Source of the DNA: Batkoa obscura
Lineage: Eukaryota; Entomophthoromycota; Entomophthoromycetes; Entomophthorales; Batkoaceae
Assembly: GCA_030770535.1 (NCBI GenBank)
Contig: JASVEC010000016.1
Span: forward strand, 806,001-870,000
DNA length: 64,000 nucleotides
Direction: 5' to 3'
Shown here: positions 23,261 to 34,866 of the stretch, piece by piece
How the letters are laid out: the number at the start of each line of letters is the position of its first letter
Position numbering within the stretch: the stretch's first letter is position 1
Made by a program: the position numbers and the translations under genes
The notes under the pieces: generated by a model
The model's input: the letters and a program-made list of their open reading frames with translations, nothing else
Told to the model about the DNA's origin: nothing
The model's database searches: none

Positions 23261-24854
23261 AGGCTGATGTAGAGTAGAGTTCATGTTTTTATCAGAAATA
23301 AATCAAATTACTATAAATACAATGTGTATTTTTTATTGGTTACAAAAGTTTATGCTTTGTTAAATGAAATATCCTCTTAAAACTTTTCTATATTTATGGT
23401 TTTGGTAAATAGATATGATGATAATTCATTGTTATGATCAATAGCTTCAGATTAAATAGAATAAGAGCGAGTGTTAATGTTTGGAGTAATGATTTATCGA
23501 ATTTAGTCTCAGCAAGCTAGTGACTGAATCTACATTGTTAATGTTAAAGTAGCTAAGGTAACATAGAAAGTGTGAGAAGTACTATTACCCATCCATAATA
23601 AGAAAAATTATTTATCAGTTTATAAAAAAAAATTTTGAACAAATTGATAAAATGTAATAAAAATGAGTTAAAAGTTTTATAACATATTAAAAATGTTCAG
23701 AATTTTAATCATTATAAAGTTAAAAAAAATTTCGTATGAGGTTTTAAATATTTAAAATATCAATAAAATTAAGATACTAATCATATAAAAAGATATTTTT
23801 TATAGTGAATATTGCAATACCCTGTGAGAATCAGTATAAATGTCGGGGTTAAAAAATACTGCAACAATAAGATCTATCAAATTGTATTTTTAGTTAAATA
23901 TACAAAGCTTTTAAAATCGAAAAATCCCTATTGTTAAAAAAAATTAATAAATGAATGAAAAAGTCAAAACAATCAAAATGAAGAAGCATTGCATGAAAAT
24001 TCTTTATTAAAAATACATAAATACTTTTTTCTGTTAGATAAAAAATTATACAACATCAATTAAATACCCATTTTTTTCTAGATGTAACCTTTTATCTATT
24101 GTTTATATACTATTAAAGTTAATATCTTTACTACATAATAACCTTTTCTTTTTTAAGATAAGAGATACATACATATATCAACCGATCTCAAGATCTCTTT
24201 AATAACCAAAGGTTTTAAAAAAAATTATATTAACGATGAAAATCAATATATGCGAAACCGTCATAGACTAATAGCTATTTATTATGATCCTTTAATGTGC
24301 CATAAACTTGATGTCGGCTCAGATAAAGCAGAACGATTTCTTATTGTATTTAAAAGGGAAACTAAATTATAGGGTTGGGATGGTACTGAAAAAGGAAAAC
24401 ATACCTTCGGTATAAAATAGCTATCCTTTAAGCTGACCGGAGTTGGAAAGGTTTAAACAAAAACTCATGTCTAAAACAAGTTTTTCACAGTGTGCGTCAA
24501 TTTTAAATAGATTTGAGAATACTGTAAAAAATAAAGAGATAGTTTTCACAAAAAAATGTTATCAAGTGTAAATAATTTTGAGAATAACAGCGAATGTTTT
24601 ATATAAACTACTATATATCTGTTACTCTATTTTTACAAAGTATGTTTTTAGAACAGTCTATACAATAATCTTAAGAATTACGAACTAATAGAATTCAATC
24701 ACTTAACGCTATTAAAATTGTTTTTGAAAAATAGTCCCAAAATCTATTTATTAATGAAAAACTACGTCTTAGATGTAATATTGTCCATAAAATATTTTAC
24801 AATCTTGTTTTTATTTTTATTTTATTCTGGTGGAAATTAATCTAATTATATTAT
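23261..24854. other. Intergenic region with one unidentified open stretch
   Basis: AT-rich DNA. Apart from the open stretch at 24157-24372 nothing is recognised; the sequence between PsuG and uS10m holds the 3' ends of both genes. Confidence 0.5.
24157..24372 (+). pseudogene. Open 71-codon stretch without start, likely a decayed gene, unidentified
   Basis: The frame stays open for 71 codons with protein-like composition, including DENQYMRNRHRLIAIYYDPL and SDKAERFLIVFKRE. Beyond the stop, the same frame continues with GWDGTEKGKHTFGIK and another stop. No ATG precedes the conserved-looking part at a sensible place. I do not recognise the family. Confidence 0.3.
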
Positions 24855-25838
24855 CTATTTCTTTTTACCCTTTCCTTTAGTTGGTGCAGCTGCTGGAGCT
24901 TCAGCGCTTTCCTTCTTTTTAGGTTTGCAAGTAAAATCAAGGGATGGTAATTCAACATTAAAGATTTCCTTATGTAATCTAAGACCAACTTCATACATAT
25001 TGGCATTTGGATTTTTCTTCATTTCTTCCAAAATAGCATCGGCTAAGATTTTGGGTTTTGGTGTAATGTCAGAAAGCTTCACTTTTTTATCTTCTAACTC
25101 TTTTAACGTTTTGTTGATATCTTCATATTCATATCTATCTGCACGGATACCCACGCCTGGTGGTGCATTTGTTTTAAGGTACTCCAATAAATTATTTAAA
25201 GCTTCTGGATGGGCATCTTTTAATTGTAACAATCTTTTATGAGTTTTCCTTTCAAAGACTTCTTGTCGTTTTTTATGAACGAATGGTGACTTTGGAACCG
25301 CCCAACGTTCAGTTTTAGTTGGCAATGAAACCATACCACTGCATGGAATATTCAATTCATATGAAGCACGTCTTGCGAAATCAACATAGAAATCAACAAT
25401 TGAAGGAATGAAACTTCTAAAATGTAAGTTACAGCTGACTATATTATGCTTGGACTCAATTTTTTGTGGTTCTAAGATATTTAATTTTTAATAAAAAGAA
25501 ATTATGTTTATTTACTTACTTTTATAAATTGGATCAATGTTCTCGGAGTCATTAACTTTAACTGCATTTCTATCTGGTAAAACTGGGAGATCGGCAATTG
25601 GGTCAAACATACTAAAGTTTTTATTGTTAGTTTATGGCCATTAAGTTGATCATTAAATTGATATCAATAAACTTATAAATATTTACGTTGATATTTCACG
25701 AGCTTTAATTGCTGATATTTTTGGTATAGCAGCTATCTAAAAGGTTATTATATAAGAAACTCCTAGGTTTAAAATATAGTTTACCTTTGAAGCATTTGAT
25801 AATATTAAACTGATAGTAGGTCTAACTCGAGACATCAT
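24855..25838 (-). CDS. Mitochondrial ribosomal protein uS10m (Rsm10)
   Basis: Four exons: 25838-25785, 25736-25687, 25611-25520 and 25471-24855; 270 residues. It is the mitochondrial small-subunit S10 protein. The signature VPKSPFVHKKRQEVFERKTH followed by KRLLQL matches yeast Rsm10 closely, and VDFYVDFARRASYEL precedes it as in the family. The first two exons supply a basic, Ser/Ala-rich mitochondrial leader. The C-terminus has a Lys-rich tail with an Ala/Pro stretch. Two adjacent ATGs (25838 and 25835) could start translation; the first is chosen. It is divergent from mS23 with 238 bp between starts, so two mitoribosomal genes probably share a promoter. Confidence 0.9.
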
Positions 25839-26076
25839 CTTTGATTTTAAATGGTCTTATATTTAACACAAACTCTAAATTGGATTATCAAGATATTAAA
25901 AAATCAGAACTGCAAAATCTTATTGATTCTGTAAATTGAATTTATGCAAAATACTTTCACATTAGTTTGGATAATTTGGATTAATTTACTCATTTAATTT
26001 TGAATAAAAAAATCCCATATAAAAATAAATTCAAATTTCAATTAGATAATCTTTAGTTAATACTCAAAATCAAAAT

Positions 26077-26923
26077 ATGAGTTTCAGGAAAGAAGCAAGT
26101 AAAGTCATCAAAATGACCAAGGACATGGTCAAGGGGAAGCTTATAAGCGAGCCCAAATGGTTAAAAGCAGCAGAAAAATTCCCAAATAGCACAAGTTTTG
26201 TACGCAGTCCTTCAACGTTTACAATTGATGCTGCATTGCCATTTGAAACCGATTTTAAAAAAATAAACAAAATAGTCCAATTTTCTAGTAATAACGCTTT
26301 GAAAGGGAAAGCCACTCTTAAAAAAACAAAATTTGTTTCCCCAATACCACCAAAGATTGTTTATCCTGAAGATGAGCTACGTAAAGAATTCTTTAAAGAT
26401 CACCCATTTGAGTTGGTTCGCCCTGTAAGTCTAGTAGAAAAGGACGGAACACCTGGAGAGTCTTGGGCAAAACTTTTGTCGGAGGATAAGTCAAAGAAAG
26501 TTTCATCTGAAGAGTATGATTTGTTTATTTGTTTATTAAGCGCCTACTAATTTTTTAGCGTTATCAAGTTCCAACTTTATTTAATGACTCAAGGTATTAC
26601 TAAAAACGAAGCTTACGAAATAGCTACAAGGGAATTAACTAAACATCGTATTGCTGAAGAATATGAGGAAGAAATGGCCATTAATCAAGCCAAGAAATTA
26701 GGAGTTAAATTGAGTAAAGATGCTGTTCAACAAGGATTAGAACAAGAAGCTATACATTTAGAAAAGAGCAGAGAAGCAATCGAACTTTCGGACGCTTTGT
26801 AATTTATTTTTTATTTATTTACTCAAATATTTAACTATATTTCTTTATAGACGCAAATCACAGGAATTTACCGCTGAGAAATCTTTCAAGGAGGAAGAGC
26901 CTATTTCTAATCCAAACTTGTAA
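26077..26923 (+). CDS. Mitochondrial ribosomal protein mS23 (Rsm25)
   Basis: Three exons: 26077-26522, 26559-26798 and 26851-26923; 252 residues. mS23 is a mitochondria-specific small-subunit protein. The signature DELRKEFFKDHPFELVRPVSLVE and the following helical region VIKFQLYLMTQGITKNEAYE match Rsm25/mS23. The second exon joins at GAT TT|C GTT, so the ATG at 26584 is internal and not a start. The first donor is GTTTAT rather than GTAAGT, which makes intron 1 the least certain; the frame and the conserved segment across the joint support it. Confidence 0.85.
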
Positions 26924-27620
26924 AGTTGTACAATTAAATTGTACTAAAATTACTCAATTATAATAGAAGTATAAAGGTAGAAATTAATATTCTTGAAAAA
27001 GTTCATTACTTTGTATTTTAATTTTAAATATTAAACTGTACTTGTTTAAATGATGAACAATATTTCCTAATGATGAGCATTTTAAAAGGCGAGTATGAAT
27101 GATATAACTAAGTGTAGCACCTTAATCTAATGAATTCAAAGCGTTTTGTAAACCTTTGATTTTACATTAAGGGAGCTTAAAGGAAATATCTTGATTTTAA
27201 CTGAATCAAACAATAATCTCTGAAGGAATCTAAGCTACATTTAAAATTTTAATGATCATGCTTCTCAAATATCATATAACTGCTTCTAACCGTCTCAACC
27301 TTTTTTAGGTATAGCATACTATAGTAACTATTTTTTATGGTTTGTAATAAAAATAATAAAAGACAATTGTCATTATACACACAAGCGTAAAAATCTAATT
27401 CAATTACAGCATCGAATTTTACTTTTATCTTATTTATAGTAATAAACAGTAATTTAAATTATATATATTATAAACATACTTTATAACAATTCCTACAACT
27501 AATATCTTAGATAAAATGGAAGCTTTATTTTCAAAGTACGATTCTATAAAATCATATTGCTTATAGCTTAATGATATTCTAGCTATAGGTTTAATGCGGT
27601 TTGATGATTATCTGTTTGCT
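26924..27620. other. Intergenic region, nothing recognised
   Basis: About 700 bp of AT-rich sequence between the 3' ends of mS23 and the PsuG-PsuK gene. No repeat, RNA gene or coding remnant could be identified. Confidence 0.5.
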
Positions 27621-30164
27621 TTAACGAATAAAAGCGTTAGCACTTTTAAAAACAGAATCAAAATTAATTAATGGTGAGACTGTTTGATGAGACATTAAGG
27701 TTAGACTTGATGCTAATTGACAATCCTTTATAACTAAAGGTAACGTATCTTTAGGGAAGGTAAGGGCCCCGCACCTAGAATACACCATTTCATTTTGATT
27801 GAAATAATATGACAAAAAAGAGCTTAAGGAACCAACCAAACTAAAAATAAATTAGACATTTTTGCCATTATATGTATGTAATTATTACCTATCGCCAGCT
27901 CCAGATACAGAAACAGGAGAATTAATAACTTTTGGAGGAGGAATATGAGATATTGTAATGTCATCATTGTAATTTTGAATTAACAAAACACCCTCAGAAC
28001 CTAATTTGATAACTAAATAAGGAATAAACTTGGATAATTCTATACCCAGTTTGGTAGTATCATTTATACTCAAATTATCATTTACTTGTAGACCGAAGTA
28101 CTTTTCATACATTGCTTTAAGTTCATATTGATTTGGTGAAGCAAAAGTAGGAGCTAAACCATTATCATTGAAGATGCGTGTAGATTTTTTTATTGATGTG
28201 GGCTCAAAAATGGTAACTATTTTATTTTTATGGCTTTCTTTTAATATCTCCTCAATTGATTTTGGTGATAAATTTCCATCAAAACATATCACTTTCGGCT
28301 TTATTGTGTCTATTTTATCTTTGATCAAAGAAGGTGTAATCTGATTTTCAATGATACTCATATCGGCTATTGCCCCAAACAATTGTCCCTTTGAAGTATG
28401 AATTGCATGATATACTGAAGTTGTTTCTTCATTCGATGATTTAATGATGTTATTTGAGTCCTAAATAATATAAATCAAACCTAATAGTAAAGTAAAACAA
28501 ACATACCAATCCATAATTATTAAGTGATTTTAATATATAGTCACCGTACATATCATTTCCAACCACACTTAAGAAAGTAGTTTCACTCCCTAACTGTCGT
28601 GTGGTTCTAGCCAAATTAGCGCCAACGCCACCTAATTCAATCACGACTTTCCCTGGACTAGATGTATTCAATAGATCCTGATTGTCACCATTGGTACTTG
28701 TTCCCACTACATCTACTCCACAGCCTCCGATTATTAATAGTGTATTATTCCCATGTTTATTAACTAAAATTACAAATTTAAAAAAGCTTTGAAAATATAT
28801 ATTAATTTAAACACGTAAGTTATTTCAACAATAATAAAAACACCATTTAATATAATATTAAATTAGAAATTTCATACATTTTAATTATCTTCAGTAAATA
28901 CTTTAAGGTTATAGTACATAATGTACTAAACTTTTATTTTAATTACCTTTTCTATTATCAGTGCTATACTGTCTCTTTGAAAGCATATTGGCGAGTCTTC
29001 CACCAACTACAGCATTATTTTTAACTAAAGAGATGTTGGAGCTTAAAGATTTTCCTTTTGTTAACTCGTTAACTCTTTTAAGTAAAAATGGTGTAACATG
29101 TTTTCCTTCAATATTTTGAGCCACACTTTCTTCAACTGCCATATTTATAGCAGATTGAATTTCATCTCCGGCTTTAGAGAACTCCGGTGGAATAGGCACG
29201 CCAATAACAATACCAGATTGTAAGCCAAGTTTTAAATGAGAGTCTAATAAAAACAGTTATAAAAAACAATCTAAATGAGAGTAATATACCTATTAAGTTA
29301 GTAGCTTGTTCTATTTTTTTCAAATGGATAGGAGACTTGTATGGTGAAGTAGGGGTAAAAAAGGCAGGGAAATAATCAGTTTCGCCTAAAGTAGCAACTG
29401 CTACACCTTGAGTTTCCAAATACTCTAAAGTGCTGCCAATATCTAATATCGACTTTGCTCCTGCGCAAATAACAGTTATTGGGGTACGACCCAACTCAGT
29501 TAAGTCAGCGGAGATATCAAAAGCTAAAATTTAAGTTAGATTAGCTAAGATAAGTTGAAAAATATACTTTTTTCCGCACCACGATGTACTCCCCCAATGC
29601 CGCCAGTAACAAATATTGGTATACCAACTTTATGAGCTAAAATCATAGTGCTTGCAACAGTAGTAGCGCCAATCAATTTCTTTAAAAATTAGCAAATATT
29701 AAAAATAACTGTAAAATGAGTTATACTTCTGATATAGTATAAGATAAATCTCTTCTAGATACTTTCCTAGCCTTTAGTCCAGCTTCACCCAACATATTCA
29801 ACTGTTCTTTTTCAAGTCCAATATGTACATTACCATTTAAAAGGGCAATGGTGGCTGGGATACTCCCTTGTTCCCTTATTATTCCTTCAACTTCAGCTGC
29901 AGTTTCAACATTCTGTGGATATGGCATACCTTAAATTCCATTAGGTATTTATGCCATATGTTTAAACCATTCTAGCTTACCATGAGAGATAATAGTAGAC
30001 TCTAACGCTACTACTGGTTTTCCAGTTTCTAAAGCATCCCTTATTTCTTCGGTTATTTTAAAATTTGATGGTAGTGAATTCAAACTTTTGTTATGTAAAG
30101 ATCTAATTGAATTTCTTTTTATTTGTGATACTAAATTACGTTTAAAATTTATTAGTTTTAACAT
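27621..30164 (-). CDS. Fused pseudouridine-5'-phosphate glycosidase / PfkB-family pseudouridine kinase
   Basis: Eight exons: 30164-29981, 29929-29727, 29679-29568, 29523-29290, 29243-28947, 28763-28507, 28460-27889 and 27840-27621; 692 residues. The PsuG half (residues ~20-340) keeps the canonical blocks [37 protein letters not shown] and [12 protein letters not shown]. The PfkB half (~345-692) has [41 protein letters not shown] and the catalytic SGAGDS, which is formed across an exon junction. PsuK phosphorylates pseudouridine and PsuG then splits it, so one polypeptide performs the salvage pathway; such fusions are known in eukaryotes. The longest intron (28946-28764, 183 bp) lies exactly at the domain boundary. 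The N-terminus ([20 protein letters not shown]) suggests mitochondrial targeting. Confidence 0.9.
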
Positions 30165-30739
30165 TTTGACTTTGAAAGATAATTAATAGTTGAATTTTTT
30201 GATTTATATACAGTTTATTATTAAATAGTATTGACACCAACTCACCGAATCAAATATTATTTCCGAACAGCCAATAATAGCTAAGATTCAATACTATTCT
30301 ACGTAAGGTTGAAGCTATTCTTAATCTTAATGAACAATATATATTATAGGACTGGTGTTAAAATGTAATGACCAGATTAATTGATAGATCCGAATGCATT
30401 TATTCTACGAATTCCAATTTTGTTAGATACTTTTAATTTTGTGAAAAATATCTAATATCTTTAGGAAGAATTATTTAGGTGGTTTTAAACTATCGGAATT
30501 AGTTTTCATGATAGTTTATAATTCAATTTATTGGACTTTTAAGAAATCATATTAAGTTACACTAGTCCTTATAAATTAATCATTTTATTTTGTAAGACTC
30601 TGATATTGAAATCTTCTTCACAAAAAGTACATCGATTACACCTATTGATACTTAGCGCTTCCACGAACGCTTACTTTGTGTTTTATATTTGGGCTAGTTT
30701 AAACCCAAGAGGTTATGTTAAAGTTAAAGACACTTAGGT

Positions 30740-31665
30740 GCAAGTAGTAGCTTGCATTTCATTGCTTAAAAAAACAGTAACTACAAAAAGCTATAAAGGA
30801 AACTAAAAAAGCTTAATACCATCCCTTGAACTATTTGATAGTAACAATCTTCACCAATATCACTCGGTAATGTTTAGCTTGTATTATGTATTCAAGTCTA
30901 TTTAAACCTTCAATGTCTAGCTTGCTCTTCAAGATCATCTTAGTACCGTTGATATTATGTACCATTTGAAATTACTGTCAAAGCTGATGAATATAGGGAT
31001 ATATTTTTGTGTTTAAAAATTTTCTAACAAACTTTCTGCTCAAATAGCATTTAAAAAACGGAAAAGGTGATGAAACCAAAAAGAACGTTCTCATATCTTG
31101 TTCTGAAGAACAAACTTCTCTTAATCTATCAAATCCAATGGCTGATACAATCAATTCTAAATAATAATAATAGCTTTATTGTTACTATTCAATTGCCATC
31201 ATCTTTCCTTCAGGCTCTTTATTGTTTGATAAGCTTTCTAGAATCATAATTTAAACCATGGTTTGAGATTTTAAAGGACCTATAACCCCATGATTATTTT
31301 GATGTGCCAATGAGGTCTTATCACCAGTACTACGATATTTTAAATAGCTTGAGCAAATTTGACTATGTTATCTTGTTATTTGTTCACTTTTCCTATAAGT
31401 TCAAATATATTATTTTCTTTTAATATACAAATTAAGCGTATATATCATAAGTTTTTTACACGTACTGTACGAAGCACAAAAAGAATAAGAGCTAATACGT
31501 CTCTAATATGTAAAATAACAATAACACTAAACCTTTGATATCCTTATAAAAGGTTATTTAAACAATTGACTATACTTTTAGATTCTTTTACATGTTGAGA
31601 CCTTAGTCTTAATTTAATTACTAATTTATAGTTATCCATTTTTAATCTAATTTTACATCTGTTTA
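30740..31665 (-). pseudogene. Decayed duplicate of the Dsc3 gene, interrupted by a MITE
   Basis: Read on the minus strand this segment aligns along almost all of the live Dsc3 gene at 9650-10649. Examples: TTTGAACTTATAGGAAAAG against TTTGAACTGATTGAAAAAG; ATGATTCTAGAAAG against ATGATTTTAGAATC; GGATTTGATAGATTAAGAGA against GGATTTGATAGGTTGAGAGA; TCAAATGGTACATAATAT against TCAAATGGCACATAATAT. The intron between exons 2 and 3 is also present, so this is a DNA-level duplicate, not a retrocopy. Several in-frame stops and small deletions show it is dead. The alignment is broken only at 30994-31093, where a MITE has been inserted. Confidence 0.85.
30994..31093 (+). mobile_element. TA-MITE copy with proven ends, inserted in the dead Dsc3 copy
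   Basis: Flanks read CTGATGAA-TA-[element]-TA-TCTTGTTCTGAA. The live Dsc3 gene reads CTGATGAA-TA-TCTTGTTCTGAA on the same strand. The element is therefore exactly 100 bp and the target duplication is TA. Ends are worn to TAGGGATA and CGTTCTCA. Confidence 0.93.
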
Positions 31666-32169
31666 TACAACTATTGGAGCTTTAATTCCATATATCTATG
31701 TCGCCAAGGTCAGGATATTCATGGGTTACTTTGTTAAAAAATAATAGAAAATGAAAAATCTGAACAAGGCTAGATATAAACTTAATTTAGTTCTATTTGA
31801 ATTGAAATCCAATATTACAATATCAAGATTTATGGGTATATTAGGATTTGTGTGATAGTTCTTAAAGAGTTGTAATAAGTATAAAATAATTAGCAAATAT
31901 TAACATACTAAATAATATAATTATATTAGAAAACTAATTTTAATTTTTCAATTTTTCAATTTTTTATGAAGTTTATTAGATTTTTATTCTATATTTCAAA
32001 TAATCATAATTGTTATAAAAATAAATATAAAAGTATAAATATTGAATAAAAATCTGACTTACTTAAATAATATATAAGTTTTATTAAAAATGTTCATAAA
32101 ATTCAGAATATTAATATTTCATTTAAAATCTATATTTAAAGTTATTTTAAGATAAATTATTATTTTTTA

Positions 32170-32195
32170 AATAATGAAACCAAAAAACATTCTCA
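32170..32195 (+). mobile_element. Truncated 3' end of a TA-MITE
   Basis: Only the right end remains: AATGAAACCAAAAAACATTC followed by TCA and TA. The left portion is missing or too diverged to see. Confidence 0.55.
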
Positions 32196-33099
32196 TATAA
32201 TTATTTCTTTATTACAGCTTATTAAAAGAAATTTATGCCTATTTTTTGTTTAATTTTTGTGACACTTGTTCAACTTTTATTGACGCTAACTCTGGAATTT
32301 AATAAATTACTAAATGTTTTTAAAGTGTTCTTGTTATATGCATAAGCATTTATAATTTCAACATGCTTCTGGAAGATTCACCTATACTATACTAAATTAC
32401 CAATTAGTAATTTGATTGCCCTGTAATCTTAAAACGCCAACAGCTCACCTTTAGACAAATTTATACAAGGCAGGATATAAAATTATTATAATTTACCACA
32501 TATAGACGCTGGTAAAGAAGTTCTCAAATGTTTACTAAACTTTTAGTCAATGCCATCTCTTTCATAGCTATCATCTTCATAACTCATTATAAATTACCCT
32601 ACATTTCACTCATTTAACAAGTATTTCCAACGCCAATAAAACACTTAAGGGCTTATACCTTTTCAAGATTTTAATTCTTTTTAAAGTATAAATGAGTTAA
32701 AGAAACACTTATAAATAATTATAATATTATTATCATTCATGATAGTTATAAATAGATTTATATATTTGCTTAGCACTCAATTTTTTAGCTCTAATTTAGT
32801 AACTTATTATATACTACAAGGAACTAAAATACATCATGGTGTTATATATTATAACAAGTTAATGTATGCTATAATTAAAGACAGTTAAAAATGTTAGTAC
32901 AAGAGCAATTAAAACTTTGAACCAAATAAATAAATACATGGGTTTGGTAAACTTACTTATTATGTCCTTTATAACTTACTTATCAAGCTTAAGGAATAAT
33001 TTCACTTTGTATGTTCCTATGAATGAAATATTCATCAAAATTCATCACAAAAGGTTCATCTGAATCTACCAAAATCCAAGAAATTTCAAGCTGGATTTT

Positions 33100-33285
33100 A
33101 TGTCACATAAATATTTTTTAGATTCCAATATTCAAGTTATTTTATTGTTATTCCATTTATTTTCAAACTTAGAGCAGCATTTAAAATTGCAAATGACAGA
33201 ATTATTTTTAAAAAAACAACTCCGTTTAAATTTTCCCATCACTTCCTATTTGCTTATTAATTCCTCAACTCAAAATTATAATTAA
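33100..33285 (+). pseudogene. Possible remnant of an alpha-arrestin C-terminus
   Basis: A 61-codon frame contains HLKLQMTELFLKKQLRLNFP followed by ITSYLL. This lines up with HIKLKLKFSRFSKRKLELNFP followed by IT near the C-terminus of the arrestin at 52391-53575. The similarity is short and no further arrestin domains could be traced upstream, so this is tentative. Confidence 0.35.
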
Positions 33286-33996
33286 CTCAGATATTCTTTA
33301 ACCAACTAAATAAATAAAAAAGTCCATATCCAATTAAGGTTCTATAGTGTAACATTTATAGTAAAATAGAAGACTATGATGAATAGGTAATATTGGCTTG
33401 AATACAAGGATCTATCGATATTAACACAATGTTTAGATTAAAAATAAAGTTAACAACTAATTATAGGACTTTTAGTTGAAAGTGGAACTAAAACTTTTAA
33501 TTGGTATTATGTGGTATGAAAATAAAAAGGTTAAAATAAGTAAAATTTATTTTTAGATTCAATAGTGTAGCTTTATGCATATAATTATTGAAATAAAGTG
33601 GCAAATATTATTTTCATCTTGCATGGGAAATATCTTATAATGACACAATAAATTTATAAAGTGGATATCGAATTGCTTCCTTTGGACTTTGGTCCCGAAG
33701 CACAAATGAAGAAAATATCTCACACTCCTCATTAATCTAAAGCCTCATTCTTTCGAATCGATGTTTTGTCTCTTACCGCCTATTCACTCCACTAACATCT
33801 ATCCTTTTTAATTTTTCTTAAAATCAATTTTTATAGCTTCTTTTTTAATTGATTTTTCTTTATTTAGAATCAAGCATTCATTTAACAAAATGGAAACTTT
33901 ATTACAAGTATATAAATAAAATTAACTCTCACTTATAAATGTAAAAAAGTTTTTTTTCTCACTTCAAGCTTTAAACTCAATTACAAAACTCAAATA

Positions 33997-34866
33997 ATGG
34001 CAGGTGAATTTGTAAAAAGTTTTCTTGTTGGTTATTTGATGTTTCTACAATTTCAAGGTCAAGCGGTATGGAATATATTAAATTCAAAGTTTGATTCTTT
34101 TTCTCTATTATTAATTGGCTCTTATCTATGTGCATTATCAACCTACTTCATATCTTCTTTCTTTTTTTATCTTGTTGATATTCATTACTTTACGAATTAT
34201 TCACAATATAAAATCCAACAACGTAAAAAAGAAGTTCACAAAGACTATATAAAAGCATTGCCAGTTGTTTCCAAGAATTTTTTGTTGATTGCATTTCCAT
34301 ATTCCTATTCATTATATTATTTGTTGCATCCCACTTCTCCGATGTATTCCTCTTTAGAACGGGCAAAGGAATACTTTAGTCAGGTACCTACAATTGGCCA
34401 GTTTCTAAGAGATATCATCATTTATTTACTTATTACTGAAGTTGGGTTTTATTATGTTCATCGATTACTTCATCATCCTTTACTTTATGCTAAATTTCAT
34501 AAACTGCATCATGAGTTTACCGCCCCCATTGGTTTAGCAGGTAAGTTCATTTTTCTATATTCATTTTATCCTTTATTAACTTGAATAGCTGTTTATGCCA
34601 CTGTCCCTGAATTCATGTTTTCTAATATGTTACCGTTAATGTTGGGGCCATTAATATTAAGGTCTCATCCACTCACTGTTTATTTTTGGTTTATATTTGC
34701 AATTTTAAATACAGTGACAGTCCATTCTGGTTATAACCTTCCCTTTTTACGTCCTGCCGCTGGTCATGATTATCATCATGAAAAATTTCACTATATGTTT
34801 GGGTTGCTGGGCATCCTAGATCGTTTTCATAAAACGGATGGTGATTTTAATAAGGCTAAGAAATAA
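33997..34866 (+). CDS. FAXDC2-type fatty acid hydroxylase/sterol desaturase family protein, copy 1
   Basis: Two exons, 33997-34540 and 34589-34866; 273 residues. The family uses a di-iron centre held by histidines to hydroxylate or demethylate sterols and lipids at the ER. All histidine boxes are present: HRLLHH, HKLHHEF, HSGYN and HDYHHEKF, followed by the FAXDC2-like FGLLGILDRFHKTD. Three or four hydrophobic segments precede them. A 198-bp stretch spanning the end of exon 1 and the start of the intron (34362-34559) is identical to copy 2, whereas the rest differs. The closest family is FAXDC2/methylsterol monooxygenase; the true substrate is unknown. The other members are at 43683-44556 and 48631-49497. 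Confidence 0.88.

Larger units (their letters stand above)
30165..33996. other. Gene-poor region with pseudogene remnants
   Basis: Nearly 4 kb without an intact gene. It holds the decayed Dsc3 copy with its MITE (30740-31665), a truncated MITE end (32170-32195) and a possible arrestin-like remnant (33100-33285). Stretches near 30620-30720 and 33650-33790 are less AT-rich but unidentified. Confidence 0.55.

Noticed and set aside
26584-26802. Separate small gene starting at the ATG at 26584
   Set aside because: The segment is the second exon of mS23; the conserved helix begins upstream of that ATG.
28764-28946. Two separate genes, PsuG and a PfkB kinase
   Set aside because: The PsuG frame ends in a good donor and the kinase frame begins after a TTTTAG acceptor in matching phase with no ATG at the family start, so one fused gene fits better.
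31067-31249. 60-codon forward frame
   Set aside because: It spans the end of a MITE and antisense of the dead Dsc3 copy.
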